Shown one piece after another: positions 8,023 to 18,203 of a DNA stretch of 64,000 nucleotides (positions are counted from its first letter, which is position 1; every line of letters starts with the position of its first letter). The notes under the pieces are model-generated. The model saw only the letters and a list, made by a program, of their open reading frames with translations, was not told where the DNA came from and did no database searches. This stretch comes from Algoriphagus faecimaris (lineage in GTDB: Bacteria; Bacteroidota; Bacteroidia; Cytophagales; Cyclobacteriaceae), in NCBI RefSeq assembly GCF_900101705.1, contig NZ_FNAC01000014.1:1-64000 (forward strand), in the 5' to 3' direction. The translations under genes were made by a program, and so were the position numbers.

Positions 8023-9303
8023 TTATCGTTTTTGCGTTGCTAGCCACTCCATGATAGTTACCGGTTTTCCATTAATCATCACAGGGGATCCATCAAAATC
8101 GGTTCGAGCTGTATTGGCATGAGAATAAATCCAAGACCAATGTCCCGGATAATGGTAGTTTTCACCTCCATAAAATCCCGTAATATCCGTCACATGCTCG
8201 TAATAGCTGAGAAAAACATTTTTGGCTCCCAATCCTTTTAATTGCTCATAGAGGGGTAGAACGGTATCCTCCGGCTTGGTAGTCGTATCATCGGCTGAGT
8301 GCACAAACCACATAGGGACATTTTTGATGGATTTGAGTTGCTCTTCTGATAAATACTCCGCATGATAGGCTAATGCACTGATGTATCCTGCTGCAAAGTA
8401 ATCGGGATGCTCCAAAATCAATTTGAGAGACATGTATCCTCCGTTAGAGCAGCCTCCCACGTAGATTCTGTCTTGATCGATAGAGGGATTTTTTTGTACA
8501 TAATCCTCTATCAGTGCAAATAATGCCTCATGATAGATGTCCTCTTGATCTCCTCTTGTATAAGATCCTTCCACGGATTCCATCCAAAAAGACGGCGCCT
8601 GAGGAACCAGTACATGAGCACCACCAAAAAGAACCTGTATCTCTTCAGCAGCATAATTTGCAGCTCTGTTCCCCAAAAGCGGAATGGTAGGATCCACTCC
8701 ACCTTCACCTCCTTCATGTAGCCAGATAATCAATGGCTCTTTCTCCTTTGCTGAGGCTGTAGGTTTAAACGAAGCATAGGAAAGCGTGAGGTCTTCATGC
8801 ATAAATTTAGGAGTCAAATCGAATTCATCCACCAACGGCATAATTCTACCAGTTTCTTGATTCCAGACTTGTGCAGAGGAAGTGTGAATCACGGTCATTT
8901 CATAATTGATCCAGAAATTACCTCCACGATTTCCTACTCTCATGTATTGAATAGGCGAACCCAAGGCTTGGGTCGGGTTGACTTCCAAAACCAAAGTGAG
9001 ATAAGATCCTCCATCCTTTCGATTCCCATCCTGATCAGAAGGATACGTATAAATCACATCACGTTTACCAGCACGCTGAGTCTCGGGTATTTCTCCCTGA
9101 TCTGCTGATCGCTTGACATATATCTCAAAATCAGCTGCCGCGGCTTTCTCTAGGGGTTGATCAAGTTCCAATACCACTTTATGAACTGCAGGCCCCCAAT
9201 CAAAACCAGCGATAATTACTTTATAATTAGAGGGATTAGCTTCCGAAAAAGCGAAAAGTGGTAGAAAAGCCAGTAATAAGGAAAGTTTTAGGAGTGTTTT
9301 CAT
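8023..9303 (-). CDS. Secreted alpha/beta-hydrolase esterase or prolyl-oligopeptidase-like protein
   Basis: A 426-residue exported protein. After a signal peptide (residues 1-20, ending FAFSEA), an N-terminal ~160-residue beta domain precedes an alpha/beta hydrolase domain. The nucleophile elbow is GCSNGG near residue 288, with candidate acid Asp in HSADDTTTKP near 335 and candidate His in NYHYPGHWSW near 388. An oxyanion-type motif LIIWLHEGGEGG lies near 192. The arrangement matches carboxylesterases of the feruloyl/acetyl-xylan esterase group and phospholipase-like Bacteroidota proteins. The natural substrate is unknown; no polysaccharide locus is adjacent. Confidence 0.75.
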   Translation of the reverse strand: MKTLLKLSLLLAFLPLFAFSEANPSNYKVIIAGFDWGPAVHKVVLELDQPLEKAAAADFEIYVKRSADQGEIPETQRAGKRDVIYTYPSDQDGNRKDGGSYLTLVLEVNPTQALGSPIQYMRVGNRGGNFWINYEMTVIHTSSAQVWNQETGRIMPLVDEFDLTPKFMHEDLTLSYASFKPTASAKEKEPLIIWLHEGGEGGVDPTIPLLGNRAANYAAEEIQVLFGGAHVLVPQAPSFWMESVEGSYTRGDQEDIYHEALFALIEDYVQKNPSIDQDRIYVGGCSNGGYMSLKLILEHPDYFAAGYISALAYHAEYLSEEQLKSIKNVPMWFVHSADDTTTKPEDTVLPLYEQLKGLGAKNVFLSYYEHVTDITGFYGGENYHYPGHWSWIYSHANTARTDFDGSPVMINGKPVTIMEWLATQKR

Positions 9304-9403
9304 AGGTTAATAGGGTTTGAATGTAAGCCTATACTAGAAAAAATTTCGCAGATCTCTCCTATCAATTATTTCTATGGTTAAAAAGGGATAAGTTTTGAAG
9401 GGA

Positions 9404-11095
9404 TTATCTGATTTCTCCTTTTTGAAGCTGCTTCACTGCATAATCTACAGCTCTTGCCGTAAGCGCCATGTAGGTAATCGAAGGGTTTTGAGTTCCCGTA
9501 GATGTCATGCAAGCCCCATCAGTAACGAATACGTTGGGAGCTAAATGCATCTGATTAAATCCATTCAAAAGGGAAGTTTTCGGATCTCTACCCATACGAA
9601 CTCCGCCCATTTCATGAATATCCAGTCCCGGGGCTTGCTTATTGTCAGATTTGTAGATGCCTGTGACTCCTGCTTTGCTGAGCATTTCTTCCCCCTGCTC
9701 CAAAAAGTCCCGAAGCAGTTTTTCATCATTTTCATCGTAATCCACACTGACTCTCAGCAATGGAACCCCCCATTCATCCTTTTGATTAGGGTCCAAGCTC
9801 ACGCTATTGCTTTCTTTGGGTATCGTTTCGCCCTGCATCATCATAAAGATATGCCAAGGTCCTGGCTTGCTGTTTGCCTCCTTGAAGGCCGCTCCAAAAG
9901 GCATATCCCGGTTTCCGCCCCATCCGCCACGATTAGCCGAATAAAAGGTCATGTAGCCACGGAGGAAATCCATCTCCTGTTTTTTGACATTCCTGAAATT
10001 AGGCAGCATGACTGCAGTAGGTCTACGTCCAAAGTGATTTTTATCCTCGAAACCTTCCACAGCTCCACCTAAGGTGCCTCGATAGTTATGGAAGGCAATG
10101 TATTTACCTAAAATCCCCTCATCATTTCCAAGTCCCTGCGGAAAACGAGAAGATTGACTATTGAGCAGGATAAGATTGGTATTCAAAGCGGAGGCATTTA
10201 AAAATATCACTGGAGCAAAATATTCTCTAGCTTCATGAGTCAACCGATCAATGACACGAACTCCTGTGACTTTTCCTTTTTCCTCATCCCAAATCACAGA
10301 ATGCACCACCGAATCGGGACGGATAGTCAGATTTCCGGTTTTGGCCGCATGAGGTAAAGTGGACGAATTGGAACTGAAATAGCCTCCAAATGGGCAACCT
10401 CGGTAGCATTGATTTCTAGCCATGCACTGTCCCCTACCCTGTGCCAGATGCTCTTCTTTGGGTTGGGTCAAATGGGCACACCTACCAATAATAAAGCGTC
10501 GATCGGCGTAGGCTTTTTGGATTCGGTCACGAATTTCTTTTTCAACACAGTTCATCTCCCAAGCAGGCAAAAACTCCCCATCCGGCAAAGTATCCAACCC
10601 TTCATAGCTGCCGCTAATTCCCACAAATCGCTCCACATAACTATACCAGGGCGCAATATCTTCGTATCGAATCGGCCAATCCACTGCAAATCCATCTCTA
10701 GCAGGACCTTCAAAATCATATTTGCTCCAGCGTTGGGTTTGCCTCGCCCAAATCAGCGATTTACCTCCTACCTGATAGCCTCGTACCCAGTCAAAAGGCT
10801 TGTCCTGCAGGTAAGGGTGCTCTGAATCCTTGACAAAGAAATGTGCGGTATCTTCTTTGTACGCGTAGCATCGATTGACTACCGGATTTTCTAATTTGTC
10901 CTGAAGGGGAATTTGATTCCTATGGGGCATCTCCCATGGGTGGGAAGTCATGGTGGGGTAGTCTTTGAGGTGCTGTACATCTCTACCTCGCTCCAAAACC
11001 AAGGTTTTCAAGCCTTTTTCACACAGCTCTTTGGCAGCCCAGCCTCCAGAAATCCCTGAGCCTACTACTATGGCATCGAATTGATTGGTCTTCAT
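9404..11095 (-). CDS. GMC family FAD-dependent oxidoreductase
   Basis: A 563-residue protein with the N-terminal dinucleotide fold VVGSGISGGWAAKELCEKG (residues ~10-28) and the GMC C-terminal block HEMGGVRMG...VTDGACMTSTGTQNPSITYMALTARA. A cysteine cluster (QCMARNQCYRGCPFGG near 225) is typical of the gluconate/glucoside 3-dehydrogenase branch. The usual companions in that branch, a small subunit 3 and a cytochrome c, are not next to it. No Tat signal is visible. Probable role: oxidation of a sugar or other alcohol, passing electrons to a quinone or cytochrome. Confidence 0.85.
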   Translation of the reverse strand: MKTNQFDAIVVGSGISGGWAAKELCEKGLKTLVLERGRDVQHLKDYPTMTSHPWEMPHRNQIPLQDKLENPVVNRCYAYKEDTAHFFVKDSEHPYLQDKPFDWVRGYQVGGKSLIWARQTQRWSKYDFEGPARDGFAVDWPIRYEDIAPWYSYVERFVGISGSYEGLDTLPDGEFLPAWEMNCVEKEIRDRIQKAYADRRFIIGRCAHLTQPKEEHLAQGRGQCMARNQCYRGCPFGGYFSSNSSTLPHAAKTGNLTIRPDSVVHSVIWDEEKGKVTGVRVIDRLTHEAREYFAPVIFLNASALNTNLILLNSQSSRFPQGLGNDEGILGKYIAFHNYRGTLGGAVEGFEDKNHFGRRPTAVMLPNFRNVKKQEMDFLRGYMTFYSANRGGWGGNRDMPFGAAFKEANSKPGPWHIFMMMQGETIPKESNSVSLDPNQKDEWGVPLLRVSVDYDENDEKLLRDFLEQGEEMLSKAGVTGIYKSDNKQAPGLDIHEMGGVRMGRDPKTSLLNGFNQMHLAPNVFVTDGACMTSTGTQNPSITYMALTARAVDYAVKQLQKGEIR

Positions 11096-11192
11096 TTTTG
11101 AAAATTAAATAAATGAGCGCAGACTTTTATAAAAATTTCGAATAATTAGAGCAGTATTTGAAGCAATGAAATTCACATCAGAATTTCAATTC

Positions 11193-11227
11193 AAAAAAAA
11201 TGTCAAACCGAAATCGATTTGACATTT
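11193..11227 (-). terminator. Intrinsic terminator after the ABC permease gene
   Basis: A 10-bp stem AAATGTCAAA/TTTGACATTT (11198-11207 with 11218-11227). Read on the minus strand it is followed by a run of eight T, 20 bp past the permease stop codon. Confidence 0.7.
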
Positions 11228-11246
11228 GATTATCTTTTTGAAATCC

Positions 11247-12491
11247 TTACTCATATCGAAGTGATTCGATGGGATCTAATTTACTCGCTTTGTACGCAGG
11301 AAAATAACCTGAAAGTAGACCCACGACCACACAAATCACAAAGGCTACCAACATCCATAGCCAAGGCACCAAAAATCCTCCCGGACCTATGAGATTGGCA
11401 ATGACATTTCCTATGGCTATTCCAAGCATCATCCCCACGATACCACCCAAGATGCAAATCATAATTGCCTCCATCAAAAACTGCTGACGAATCCTCAATG
11501 GTGTGGCTCCTAAAGCTTTTCTAATTCCTATCTCTCGTGTTCTTTCGGTGACAGAAACCAACATAATATTCATCAGACCGATAGATGCCCCCAACAAAGT
11601 GATAAATCCGATCCCAAAGCCTCCTATTCTCAAGTATCCTGCTACCTCTTCCAGACTTTCGGCAACAGACCTACTTTTGGTAAGCTCAAATGAATCCTCC
11701 TCCACTACTTTATCTTGTCTGATTTTACGCATCATGCCTATGGCTTGCCCCATTTCATACTCGATCCGCTCGGGTGAAGAAGCCACAGCAGTGACGGTAT
11801 AATTAAATACTCCCCTTTTATCTAGTCTCGCCGCATTCTCTACAGGGATGATAATCTGTCTGTCAGCGCCTTGGTCATTACCTACTCCGCCTTGTTTTTC
11901 AAGCACACCAATCACCGTATATGGTCTTCCGAAAATCGTGATTTTCTCATTGATAGGGTCTTCATTGGCTTCAAAAAGCGTGGTTTTTAATTCTTGACCA
12001 ATAATCGCTACATTATTTCCATACCTGACTTCCAAATTGGAGAAATTTCTTCCACTTTCTACTTTGATCGCTTTGATACTGAGGTAGTTTTCATCTCCAC
12101 CTCTCACACGGGTATTGGGATTGGTGGTCTTAGACCCTCTTTTCACTTCCACTGCTCCGGAGACGGAAACAAAAACAGTAGATATGCCGATAGAACTGTA
12201 GGTCTGTTTAAACTCCTGTACCTCTCTATAGGTCAATTTTGGATAAGATTTTTCCGTTTTCCCATCCGAAATAGCCCTTCCTCCGCTAAAACCTCGATTT
12301 CTCACATCAAAAGAGTTGGCACCCAACCCAGAAAAACTCTCAGATATTTGCGCCTTGATGCCATCAATAGCTGTCAGCATTCCTACCAAAGAAGAAATAC
12401 CTATCGCAATGATCGCTCCTGTCAAAATGGTTCTTAGAATATTGACCTGAACTGACTTCAGGGCCTCGCGTATATTTTCGATCAGATTCAT
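11247..12491 (-). CDS. ABC transporter permease, MacB/FtsX-like
   Basis: A 414-residue permease from the ATG at 12491 ([17 protein letters not shown]); an in-frame TTG 13 codons upstream is less likely. It has one N-terminal membrane segment ([20 protein letters not shown]), a periplasmic MacB-type core domain of ~210 residues, and three C-terminal segments that carry the FtsX signature [16 protein letters not shown] at about 325 and the end [16 protein letters not shown]. MacB-like permeases transmit ATP-driven movement across the periplasm for export of lipoproteins, peptides or drugs. The ATPase partner is not adjacent. Confidence 0.85.
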   Translation of the reverse strand: MNLIENIREALKSVQVNILRTILTGAIIAIGISSLVGMLTAIDGIKAQISESFSGLGANSFDVRNRGFSGGRAISDGKTEKSYPKLTYREVQEFKQTYSSIGISTVFVSVSGAVEVKRGSKTTNPNTRVRGGDENYLSIKAIKVESGRNFSNLEVRYGNNVAIIGQELKTTLFEANEDPINEKITIFGRPYTVIGVLEKQGGVGNDQGADRQIIIPVENAARLDKRGVFNYTVTAVASSPERIEYEMGQAIGMMRKIRQDKVVEEDSFELTKSRSVAESLEEVAGYLRIGGFGIGFITLLGASIGLMNIMLVSVTERTREIGIRKALGATPLRIRQQFLMEAIMICILGGIVGMMLGIAIGNVIANLIGPGGFLVPWLWMLVAFVICVVVGLLSGYFPAYKASKLDPIESLRYE

Positions 12492-12619
12492 AAATTGTCC
12501 GTATTGGAACAGCTGGTTAAAAATCAACAACTAATGAGCCTCTAGTATACAGAAATCCTCTCAGAACCTCTGCCTATAGCCTCGCAAATCAATTTTATTT
12601 TATCTTAATTAACTTTTTA

Positions 12620-13231
12620 TCAATGCATGCGATCCCCTCGAACCTCCAGGGACTTGATCACATCTGCCTCATAGTCTAACCACTCCTGCCATCGTTTGTT
12701 GACCAGATCCTCCTCATAGTAATTTCTGGCCAATTCGATGAAAGTCACGTAATGGCCCGCTTCAGAAATCATCAACTCGTAATAAAACTTCTTCAATTCC
12801 TCATCTAGAATATGCCTAGAAAGAAGTCTAAATCGCTCACAACTTCGCGCTTCAATCAAGGCGTTGAGCAGAAGGTGCTCAGTCAGTTGCTGCATACGAC
12901 TGCCTCCCTTTTTGACAAATTCGTTGAGTTTGGCCACATATTCGTCTTTTCGGGGTTTGCCAAAATTCATGTTTCGCTTACGCAACTGCTCCAAAACTCG
13001 CTCAAAATGTCCCCACTCCTCTGCCACTATCGGGGTAAGTGTATCCACTAGCTCCGTCAACTCGTTAAATCGCAGAATCATACTGATGCAGGAGGAAGCT
13101 GCCTTTTGCTCACAGTAGGCATGGTCTACCAAAATATCCTCGATCTGCATTTCAGCTATTCCTACCCACCTTGGATCGGTGGGCAGTTTCAGATTGAGCA
13201 TCTTTTCCTTAGTACTTTCTTGCCAACTCAT
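12620..13231 (-). CDS. miaE: tRNA-(ms[2]io[6]A)-hydroxylase
   Basis: A 203-residue ferritin-like diiron enzyme that hydroxylates 2-methylthio-N6-isopentenyl-A37 of tRNA, using O2. Candidate diiron ligands are seen in order: Glu in IEDILVDHAYCEQKA, the ExxH in EEWGHFERVL near 95, Glu in IEARSCERF near 127, and the ExxH in SEAGHYVTF near 155. Length and motifs match MiaE well. It needs the products of miaA and miaB, not seen in this window. It lies upstream of the ABC permease on the same strand (128-bp gap), and its own start is 35 bp past the porin stop. Confidence 0.9.
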   Translation of the reverse strand: MSWQESTKEKMLNLKLPTDPRWVGIAEMQIEDILVDHAYCEQKAASSCISMILRFNELTELVDTLTPIVAEEWGHFERVLEQLRKRNMNFGKPRKDEYVAKLNEFVKKGGSRMQQLTEHLLLNALIEARSCERFRLLSRHILDEELKKFYYELMISEAGHYVTFIELARNYYEEDLVNKRWQEWLDYEADVIKSLEVRGDRMH

Positions 13232-13266
13232 TGATCATTCATTTTTTACTCCACATTGTCACCTGA

Positions 13267-15228
13267 TCAGTCGAATAAATACCAAGTAATTCCTAAATCC
13301 AAAAATGATTTATAGCCCGTATAATCCGGTGTGACGAAATATCCCTCATTATTCATAAACCCTGCATTCAGGTGATTATATTTCAGCAGAACTCGAGTTC
13401 GATTGATTCGAAAATTCAGAAAAAAGTCAGCTACGGGATAAGCGTAGACATTAAAATCATTTTGCAGATGAAACTGCTGATGACCCGGAAAATAAGCATT
13501 GGCGAAATAACTCGACCTAAACCGAATATCTACCCCCAACTGTACAAAGACATTCTCGTCAAATGCCGGGCTATCAAAGTAAAACTTGGTATTGCCAAAC
13601 CAAGCGGGAATTCTAAAAGCATCTGCTCCCCCTCCTCCCACAGAAGTATAGATCAATTCGGTATCCCAGCGAAATTTCTTACTGACCTGCACATGGGCTT
13701 TGATTCCAGGCATTAGCATAAAGACTTCAGCTGAAGATTGCTCAGGCACACGATCGGTATTGAAGAACACAAAATTGTTCACCCTATTGATGGTCAAGGA
13801 GGGCCGGAGCTTGACTCTGTCAAAGTCCAATTTTACTGTGCCTTTGACTTGATCGACCCCGATATTATCAAAGTCATTTTCCCATTGAAGATGATTCCCT
13901 GCATACAATTGCTGCATGGCAGTAGGTTGATAGAGTGCCTTGGTGTAGTCCACATCCAAAAATGGAGACTGAAAAAGTCCGTGAATTCTAAAAGCTCCCG
14001 GCAACAAATACTCACCGTCAGCCTGAAGAGACCATTTCTCCGATAGCTGACCTATCAATTCCCCTCCCAAATAGACTTCATTAAACGAAAAAGTCCGAGT
14101 AGCATTGGGATTTCTCAATCTACCATTCCGCAATTTCCCGAAGGCATTGTAGTAAAACCCTCCAAAGGTTCCTTTAAAACCTACCTCATTTCTCCATTCG
14201 GCAAAGTCATTATAATTGCGCGTGGTATCAGGATTGAAATTACGGTTGGAGAAAAAGAGGGAGTCTGTAGAACGAAGATTGGCTTCGAAGGTGAGGTCTT
14301 GATTTTTCCGGTCAAAAACATGATAGATCTGCAGTCCATCCCTGACTTTGTATTCGTGGTAGATATGATAGTCCTGCCTCAGGTCTCTTGCTTGAGAATT
14401 CCGCAGCCACACCTTGGCATCTTCATAGGTGAAATATACTGAAGTGGAGTCTACTTCCGGAGGAATGATCCCTCCTATTTCATTGACGATATGACGCATC
14501 CTGGAGAAATTCCCCAGAATCCAATAGCGGCCATTCTCTGAGCGATAATTGGAGTGAAAGGAATAGGAGGTCTGATTGACCATATTATCATCCCTACGCT
14601 GCGGGTTGAGTGTTTTTCTGGCACGGATAGTATGGAACTCAAAACCAATGTTCCACCGAGAGTTGACATTTCTAGCAAACTCAATGTCCAGCATATTTCT
14701 GCTTCCCCCTCCAAAAAAAGCGGACATATTGGTAAAAGGTGACTTGGTATCGAAATAGCGCCTTTCCTCCGGCTTACGATAATACAGATCGTAGGCATGA
14801 AAACCCGAAGTAGTACCGATTAGATCTGGAGTTTGATAGAATACAGGCTGAGCTGCACTTCCGATGTTTCCGAGATCTTGATATTTCCAGCCTCCCTTAG
14901 CGAGTGGATCATAATTGTGAAAATTATCCAAAAGGGTATCTTGTGGAAATAGTGTAAGACTATTTCTTTTGATGTCTCTTTCAAAATAAAAAAGTGCCGT
15001 CTCCGGTCCGAATACCATTTTGGTACTGTCATCTAGTAGCGTTCTTCGCCCACCTGTCTCCTCTTCTCCTTCTTGAAGGGCTTCTTGCTGTACCCGCTGA
15101 TTGGGATTTTGTACTTGCCTCCCACGATTGGGAATAGGTCGCTGTGCAAAAAGCATCGACGTACTCATCAAAAACAACAGGAGGGCAATTCCAAAAAGAG
15201 ATTTATTCACCGAAATGGTCCTTTTCAA
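13267..15228 (-). CDS. Putative outer-membrane porin of Bacteroidota type
   Basis: A 653-residue outer membrane protein with a signal peptide (residues 1-28, ending MLFAQ) and alternating hydrophobic/polar strands throughout, ending with an aromatic residue in LGITWYLFD, as expected for an outer-membrane beta-barrel. The DLYYRKPEERRYFDTKSPFTN segment near 150 and the pattern of barrel repeats match the Bacteroidota 'putative porin' family. After the signal peptide there is a low-complexity Gln/Asn/Arg/Glu-rich linker. Its first 26 bp overlap the end of lpxK on the same strand, so the two are probably cotranscribed, and both act in the outer envelope. Confidence 0.8.
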   Translation of the reverse strand: MKRTISVNKSLFGIALLLFLMSTSMLFAQRPIPNRGRQVQNPNQRVQQEALQEGEEETGGRRTLLDDSTKMVFGPETALFYFERDIKRNSLTLFPQDTLLDNFHNYDPLAKGGWKYQDLGNIGSAAQPVFYQTPDLIGTTSGFHAYDLYYRKPEERRYFDTKSPFTNMSAFFGGGSRNMLDIEFARNVNSRWNIGFEFHTIRARKTLNPQRRDDNMVNQTSYSFHSNYRSENGRYWILGNFSRMRHIVNEIGGIIPPEVDSTSVYFTYEDAKVWLRNSQARDLRQDYHIYHEYKVRDGLQIYHVFDRKNQDLTFEANLRSTDSLFFSNRNFNPDTTRNYNDFAEWRNEVGFKGTFGGFYYNAFGKLRNGRLRNPNATRTFSFNEVYLGGELIGQLSEKWSLQADGEYLLPGAFRIHGLFQSPFLDVDYTKALYQPTAMQQLYAGNHLQWENDFDNIGVDQVKGTVKLDFDRVKLRPSLTINRVNNFVFFNTDRVPEQSSAEVFMLMPGIKAHVQVSKKFRWDTELIYTSVGGGGADAFRIPAWFGNTKFYFDSPAFDENVFVQLGVDIRFRSSYFANAYFPGHQQFHLQNDFNVYAYPVADFFLNFRINRTRVLLKYNHLNAGFMNNEGYFVTPDYTGYKSFLDLGITWYLFD

Positions 15229-16264
15229 AGACTTTTTGTTGGATAAGTTGATTTAACTGATTCGCATCTTCGGGGGAAAACTCCACCTGAATAGGGATGA
15301 CAAAAATCGGAATTTCTCTGATAAATCCTTCGGGATAAAAGGATTTAACTTTTACAGCATCTTTTTCTGTAGTCAATACCACGGGTTTGGAGCGGGCATG
15401 TTTTGCCAGGAGCAGTCCCAACTGCTCAAAATCATCTTTTTTATACTGATGATGATCTGGAAAATACAAGCGGTCAAGCAATTGATAATTTTCCAGCACA
15501 TAGTCCTCCAAAGCATCCACTTTAGCAATTCCCGTCATTAAAATAACCTGCTTTGTAAATCTCGCCCCTTTACCCCAGGCTTCCGGTTTTCCATAGCCGA
15601 TGGATGAAAAGAAAATAGCCTGACTTTTCTTAAAGTATTTTGCTGTTTCCTTTTTGATCTGATTTTTTTCTTCAGTGCTGAGATGGGGAGGACATTTGGA
15701 AATGACGATGGCATCCGCACGCTTAGCATTGGAGCGAGATTCCCTCAATCGACCCATGGGAAGTAAATAATCCTTGTAAAATGGATCCTGATAGGTCGTC
15801 AGAAGGATATTCAAGTGCGACCTTACACTTCGATGCTGGAAAGCATCGTCAAGTAGAATTATCTCAGGTGTGTTTTTTTCATTCTTGATTTTTTGGATAG
15901 CAGAGGCTCGATCCTCTCCTACAAAAACCTGAATTTGATTTCCATATTTCTGATAAATCTGATAGGGCTCATCCCCTATACCCTCAGGGCTGACAATAGG
16001 ATCTGCCTTGAGAAAACCTCTTGTCCTCCGGCCATAGCCCCTAGACAAAGTACCTAGGGCGTAATCTTTTTGGAGAAGGCGAATAAGGTACTCTACCATA
16101 GGTGTTTTCCCTGTTCCTCCAACCCGAAGGTTTCCTACAAGAATAGTGGGAAGAGCCGCCATTTGGGATTTTAAATACCCCTGATCATATAGAAAGTTTC
16201 TAATCCTGGTGATAAGATCATAAATCAGTGCAAAGGGAAATAAAAGAAAAGCCAAGCGCTGCAT
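15203..16264 (-). CDS. lpxK: Tetraacyldisaccharide 4'-kinase
   Basis: A 353-residue enzyme of lipid A synthesis that phosphorylates the 4' position of the disaccharide precursor with ATP at the inner membrane. The start chosen is ATG at 16264 (MQRLAFLLFPFALIYDL), which gives the family's N-terminal membrane helix; the longer frame to 16357 overlaps the divergent gene. The P-loop VGNLRVGGTGKTP is near residue 47, followed by LSRGYGRRTRG and DDAFQHRS near 140, all typical of LpxK. The 3' end overlaps the porin gene by 26 bp. Confidence 0.93.
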   Translation of the reverse strand: MQRLAFLLFPFALIYDLITRIRNFLYDQGYLKSQMAALPTILVGNLRVGGTGKTPMVEYLIRLLQKDYALGTLSRGYGRRTRGFLKADPIVSPEGIGDEPYQIYQKYGNQIQVFVGEDRASAIQKIKNEKNTPEIILLDDAFQHRSVRSHLNILLTTYQDPFYKDYLLPMGRLRESRSNAKRADAIVISKCPPHLSTEEKNQIKKETAKYFKKSQAIFFSSIGYGKPEAWGKGARFTKQVILMTGIAKVDALEDYVLENYQLLDRLYFPDHHQYKKDDFEQLGLLLAKHARSKPVVLTTEKDAVKVKSFYPEGFIREIPIFVIPIQVEFSPEDANQLNQLIQQKVFEKDHFGE

Positions 16265-16277
16265 TCCTGAGAATTTG

Positions 16278-16285
16278 TATTTTTG
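16278..16285 (+). promoter_or_regulatory. Candidate -7 box of the Nif3-like gene
   Basis: TATTTTTG fits the Bacteroidota -7 consensus TAnnTTTG and lies 20 bp before the ATG at 16306, inside the 41-bp gap between divergent lpxK and this gene. No clear -33 TTG was found at the usual distance. Confidence 0.4.
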
Positions 16286-16305
16286 ATCAAATAAACCAAA
16301 AAAAT

Positions 16306-17406
16306 ATGGGATACAAGATTCATGAAGTGATTTCCTTTCTGGAACAAGTAGCGCCACCTTCCTATCAAGAGTCCTACGACAATGCCACTTTGATCACAGG
16401 AAATCCAGACGACTCTGTCAGCGGAATCCTCAGTACGCTGGACTGTATCGAAGAAGTCGTAGATGAAGCCATTGCCTTACAAGCCAATCTGATTATCGCG
16501 CATCATCCCATTGTTTTCAAGGGTTTGAAAAGTCTCACAGGCCGAAACTACGTAGAGCGAACTATCATCAAGGCCATTCAAAATAACATCGCTATCTACG
16601 CTATTCACACCAATCTGGACAATGTCGCACATGGAGTCAATAAAAGAATTTCAGACCGACTGGGCCTTCGCAATACCAAGATTCTAAAGCCCAAAAAAGA
16701 AATCCTTCAAAAGCTTGAGTTTTTTGTACCCAAAGATCAGAAAAACGAGGTAGTAGATGCTGTTTTCGCTGCCGGCGCAGGTCAGATCGGTGCCTATAAA
16801 AACTGTTCTTTTCAGACCGACGGCATGGGTACCTTTACCCCTTCAGAGGGGGCTAACCCTTTTACGGGGAAGGTAGGCGTACCGCAGTATGAAGCAGAGG
16901 TAAGAGTAGAAGTGATTTTGCCAAATCATAAAAGTCGGCAGATCATCCAAGCGATGAAAAAGGCACATCCCTACGAAGAAGTAGCCTACTACCTCAGCAG
17001 CATCGAAAATGAAAATCAAGAGGTAGGTTCAGGAATGATAGGAGATCTAGCTCAAGCGATGGAGCCTTTAGCATTTTTGGATTTTGTAAAAGAACGCATG
17101 GAACTGCAAGTCCTAAAGCACACTCAACTACTCGGACACAAAGTCGAAAAAATAGCCCTCTGTGGTGGAGCAGGAATATTTTTATTAGGAGATGCCAAAA
17201 AGGCAAAAGCAGACGTATTTATCACCTCTGATGTCAAGTATCATGAGTTTTTTGATGCGGATTCTCAAATAATTCTTTGTGATATCGGGCATTTTGAAAG
17301 TGAAATTTTTACAAAAGAATTACTTGTCGAACTATTGTCACAAAATTTTCCTAATATTGCACTCTATTTGACAAAAGTAGTTACCAATCCCACATCCTAT
17401 CGATAG
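16306..17406 (+). CDS. Nif3-like dinuclear metal centre protein (YqfO type)
   Basis: A 367-residue protein from ATG 16306 (MGYKIHEVISFLEQVAPPSYQESYDN). Metal-ligand motifs of the Nif3/DUF34 family are present: HHPIVFKGL near 67, HTNLDNVAHGVN near 103 and GHFESE near 328. Between the two halves sits the ~110-residue insert seen in YqfO-type members (ELEFFVPKDQKNEVVDAVFAAGAGQIG onward). Proteins of this group form toroidal hexamers with two metal ions; GTP cyclohydrolase-like and metal-insertase roles have been proposed, none firmly. It is followed after 3 bp by the zinc-ribbon gene, a pair often conserved in Bacteroidota. Confidence 0.88.
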   Translation: MGYKIHEVISFLEQVAPPSYQESYDNATLITGNPDDSVSGILSTLDCIEEVVDEAIALQANLIIAHHPIVFKGLKSLTGRNYVERTIIKAIQNNIAIYAIHTNLDNVAHGVNKRISDRLGLRNTKILKPKKEILQKLEFFVPKDQKNEVVDAVFAAGAGQIGAYKNCSFQTDGMGTFTPSEGANPFTGKVGVPQYEAEVRVEVILPNHKSRQIIQAMKKAHPYEEVAYYLSSIENENQEVGSGMIGDLAQAMEPLAFLDFVKERMELQVLKHTQLLGHKVEKIALCGGAGIFLLGDAKKAKADVFITSDVKYHEFFDADSQIILCDIGHFESEIFTKELLVELLSQNFPNIALYLTKVVTNPTSYR

Positions 17407-17409
17407 TAC

Positions 17410-18180
17410 ATGGAAAGTACAGTAGCACAACGACTAGAGGCAATTCACAACCTTCAACTTATAGATTCAAAACTCGACGCCATACTCAAAGTACGAGGCG
17501 CATTGCCTGAAGAAGTTCAGGATCTTGAAGATGAAATAGCCGGCTACGAGACCCGCCTACAGAAATTCAACAGCGAAATCGAATCTTTTGAGGATAACAT
17601 CAAAGCTCTTAAAGAAAGCATTAAGGATTCTGAAAAACTGATAAAAAAATATCAGGAACAGCAGATGAATGTCCGTAACAACCGGGAATACGATGCCATC
17701 ACCAAAGAGCTTGAACTTCAAGATCTTGAAATCCAAGTAGCCAAAAAGAAAATAGCTGAAGCAGGTCTGAAAATTGATCAGAAAAAGCATGATCTCAACG
17801 AATTGAACGAAATCATGAAAGATCGTCAAAAAGATCTTGATCAGAAAAAAGATGAGCTATCCACCATTGTAGCGGAGAGCGAAAGCGAAGAGGCTAAGCT
17901 TAACACAGAACGTGAAAAGGCGGTTAAGAAAATCGAAGAGAGACTTTTGAAGTCTTATGACAAAATTCGAAATAACGCGAAAAACGGTCTTGCAGTAGTA
18001 ATGGTCAAAAGAGGCGCCTGCGGAGGCTGCTTCAATACGGTGCCACCGCAGAGACAAGCAGATATTCGTGAAAAGAAGAAACTGATTGTCTGTGAGCATT
18101 GTGGAAGAATCCTTGCCGGAGTAGAAGATGAGATCGAGGAGGAACCAACTCCAAAGAAAAAAAGAACTGCTAGGTCCTAA
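17410..18180 (+). CDS. Coiled-coil protein with C4 zinc ribbon (CdsZ-like)
   Basis: A 256-residue protein with a long antiparallel coiled coil (residues ~10-185, rich in Glu, Lys, Asp, Leu) and a C-terminal zinc ribbon formed by CGGC near 206 and CEHC near 231, ending in a basic tail (KKKRTARS). This is the C4-type zinc-ribbon family to which chlamydial CdsZ belongs; DNA- or nucleic-acid-related roles are proposed. The gene is translationally close to the Nif3-like gene (3 bp gap), which suggests one transcript. A strong terminator follows. Confidence 0.85.
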   Translation: MESTVAQRLEAIHNLQLIDSKLDAILKVRGALPEEVQDLEDEIAGYETRLQKFNSEIESFEDNIKALKESIKDSEKLIKKYQEQQMNVRNNREYDAITKELELQDLEIQVAKKKIAEAGLKIDQKKHDLNELNEIMKDRQKDLDQKKDELSTIVAESESEEAKLNTEREKAVKKIEERLLKSYDKIRNNAKNGLAVVMVKRGACGGCFNTVPPQRQADIREKKKLIVCEHCGRILAGVEDEIEEEPTPKKKRTARS

Positions 18181-18203
18181 TCGACCTAGTCTCTAATACA
18201 TAG

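Noticed and set aside
9545..10825. Plus-strand ORFs of 138-175 codons
   Set aside because: Antisense to the GMC oxidoreductase, with unnatural composition.
16265..16357. Longer LpxK start
   Set aside because: The added 31 residues overlap the divergent Nif3-like gene and precede the conserved membrane helix.
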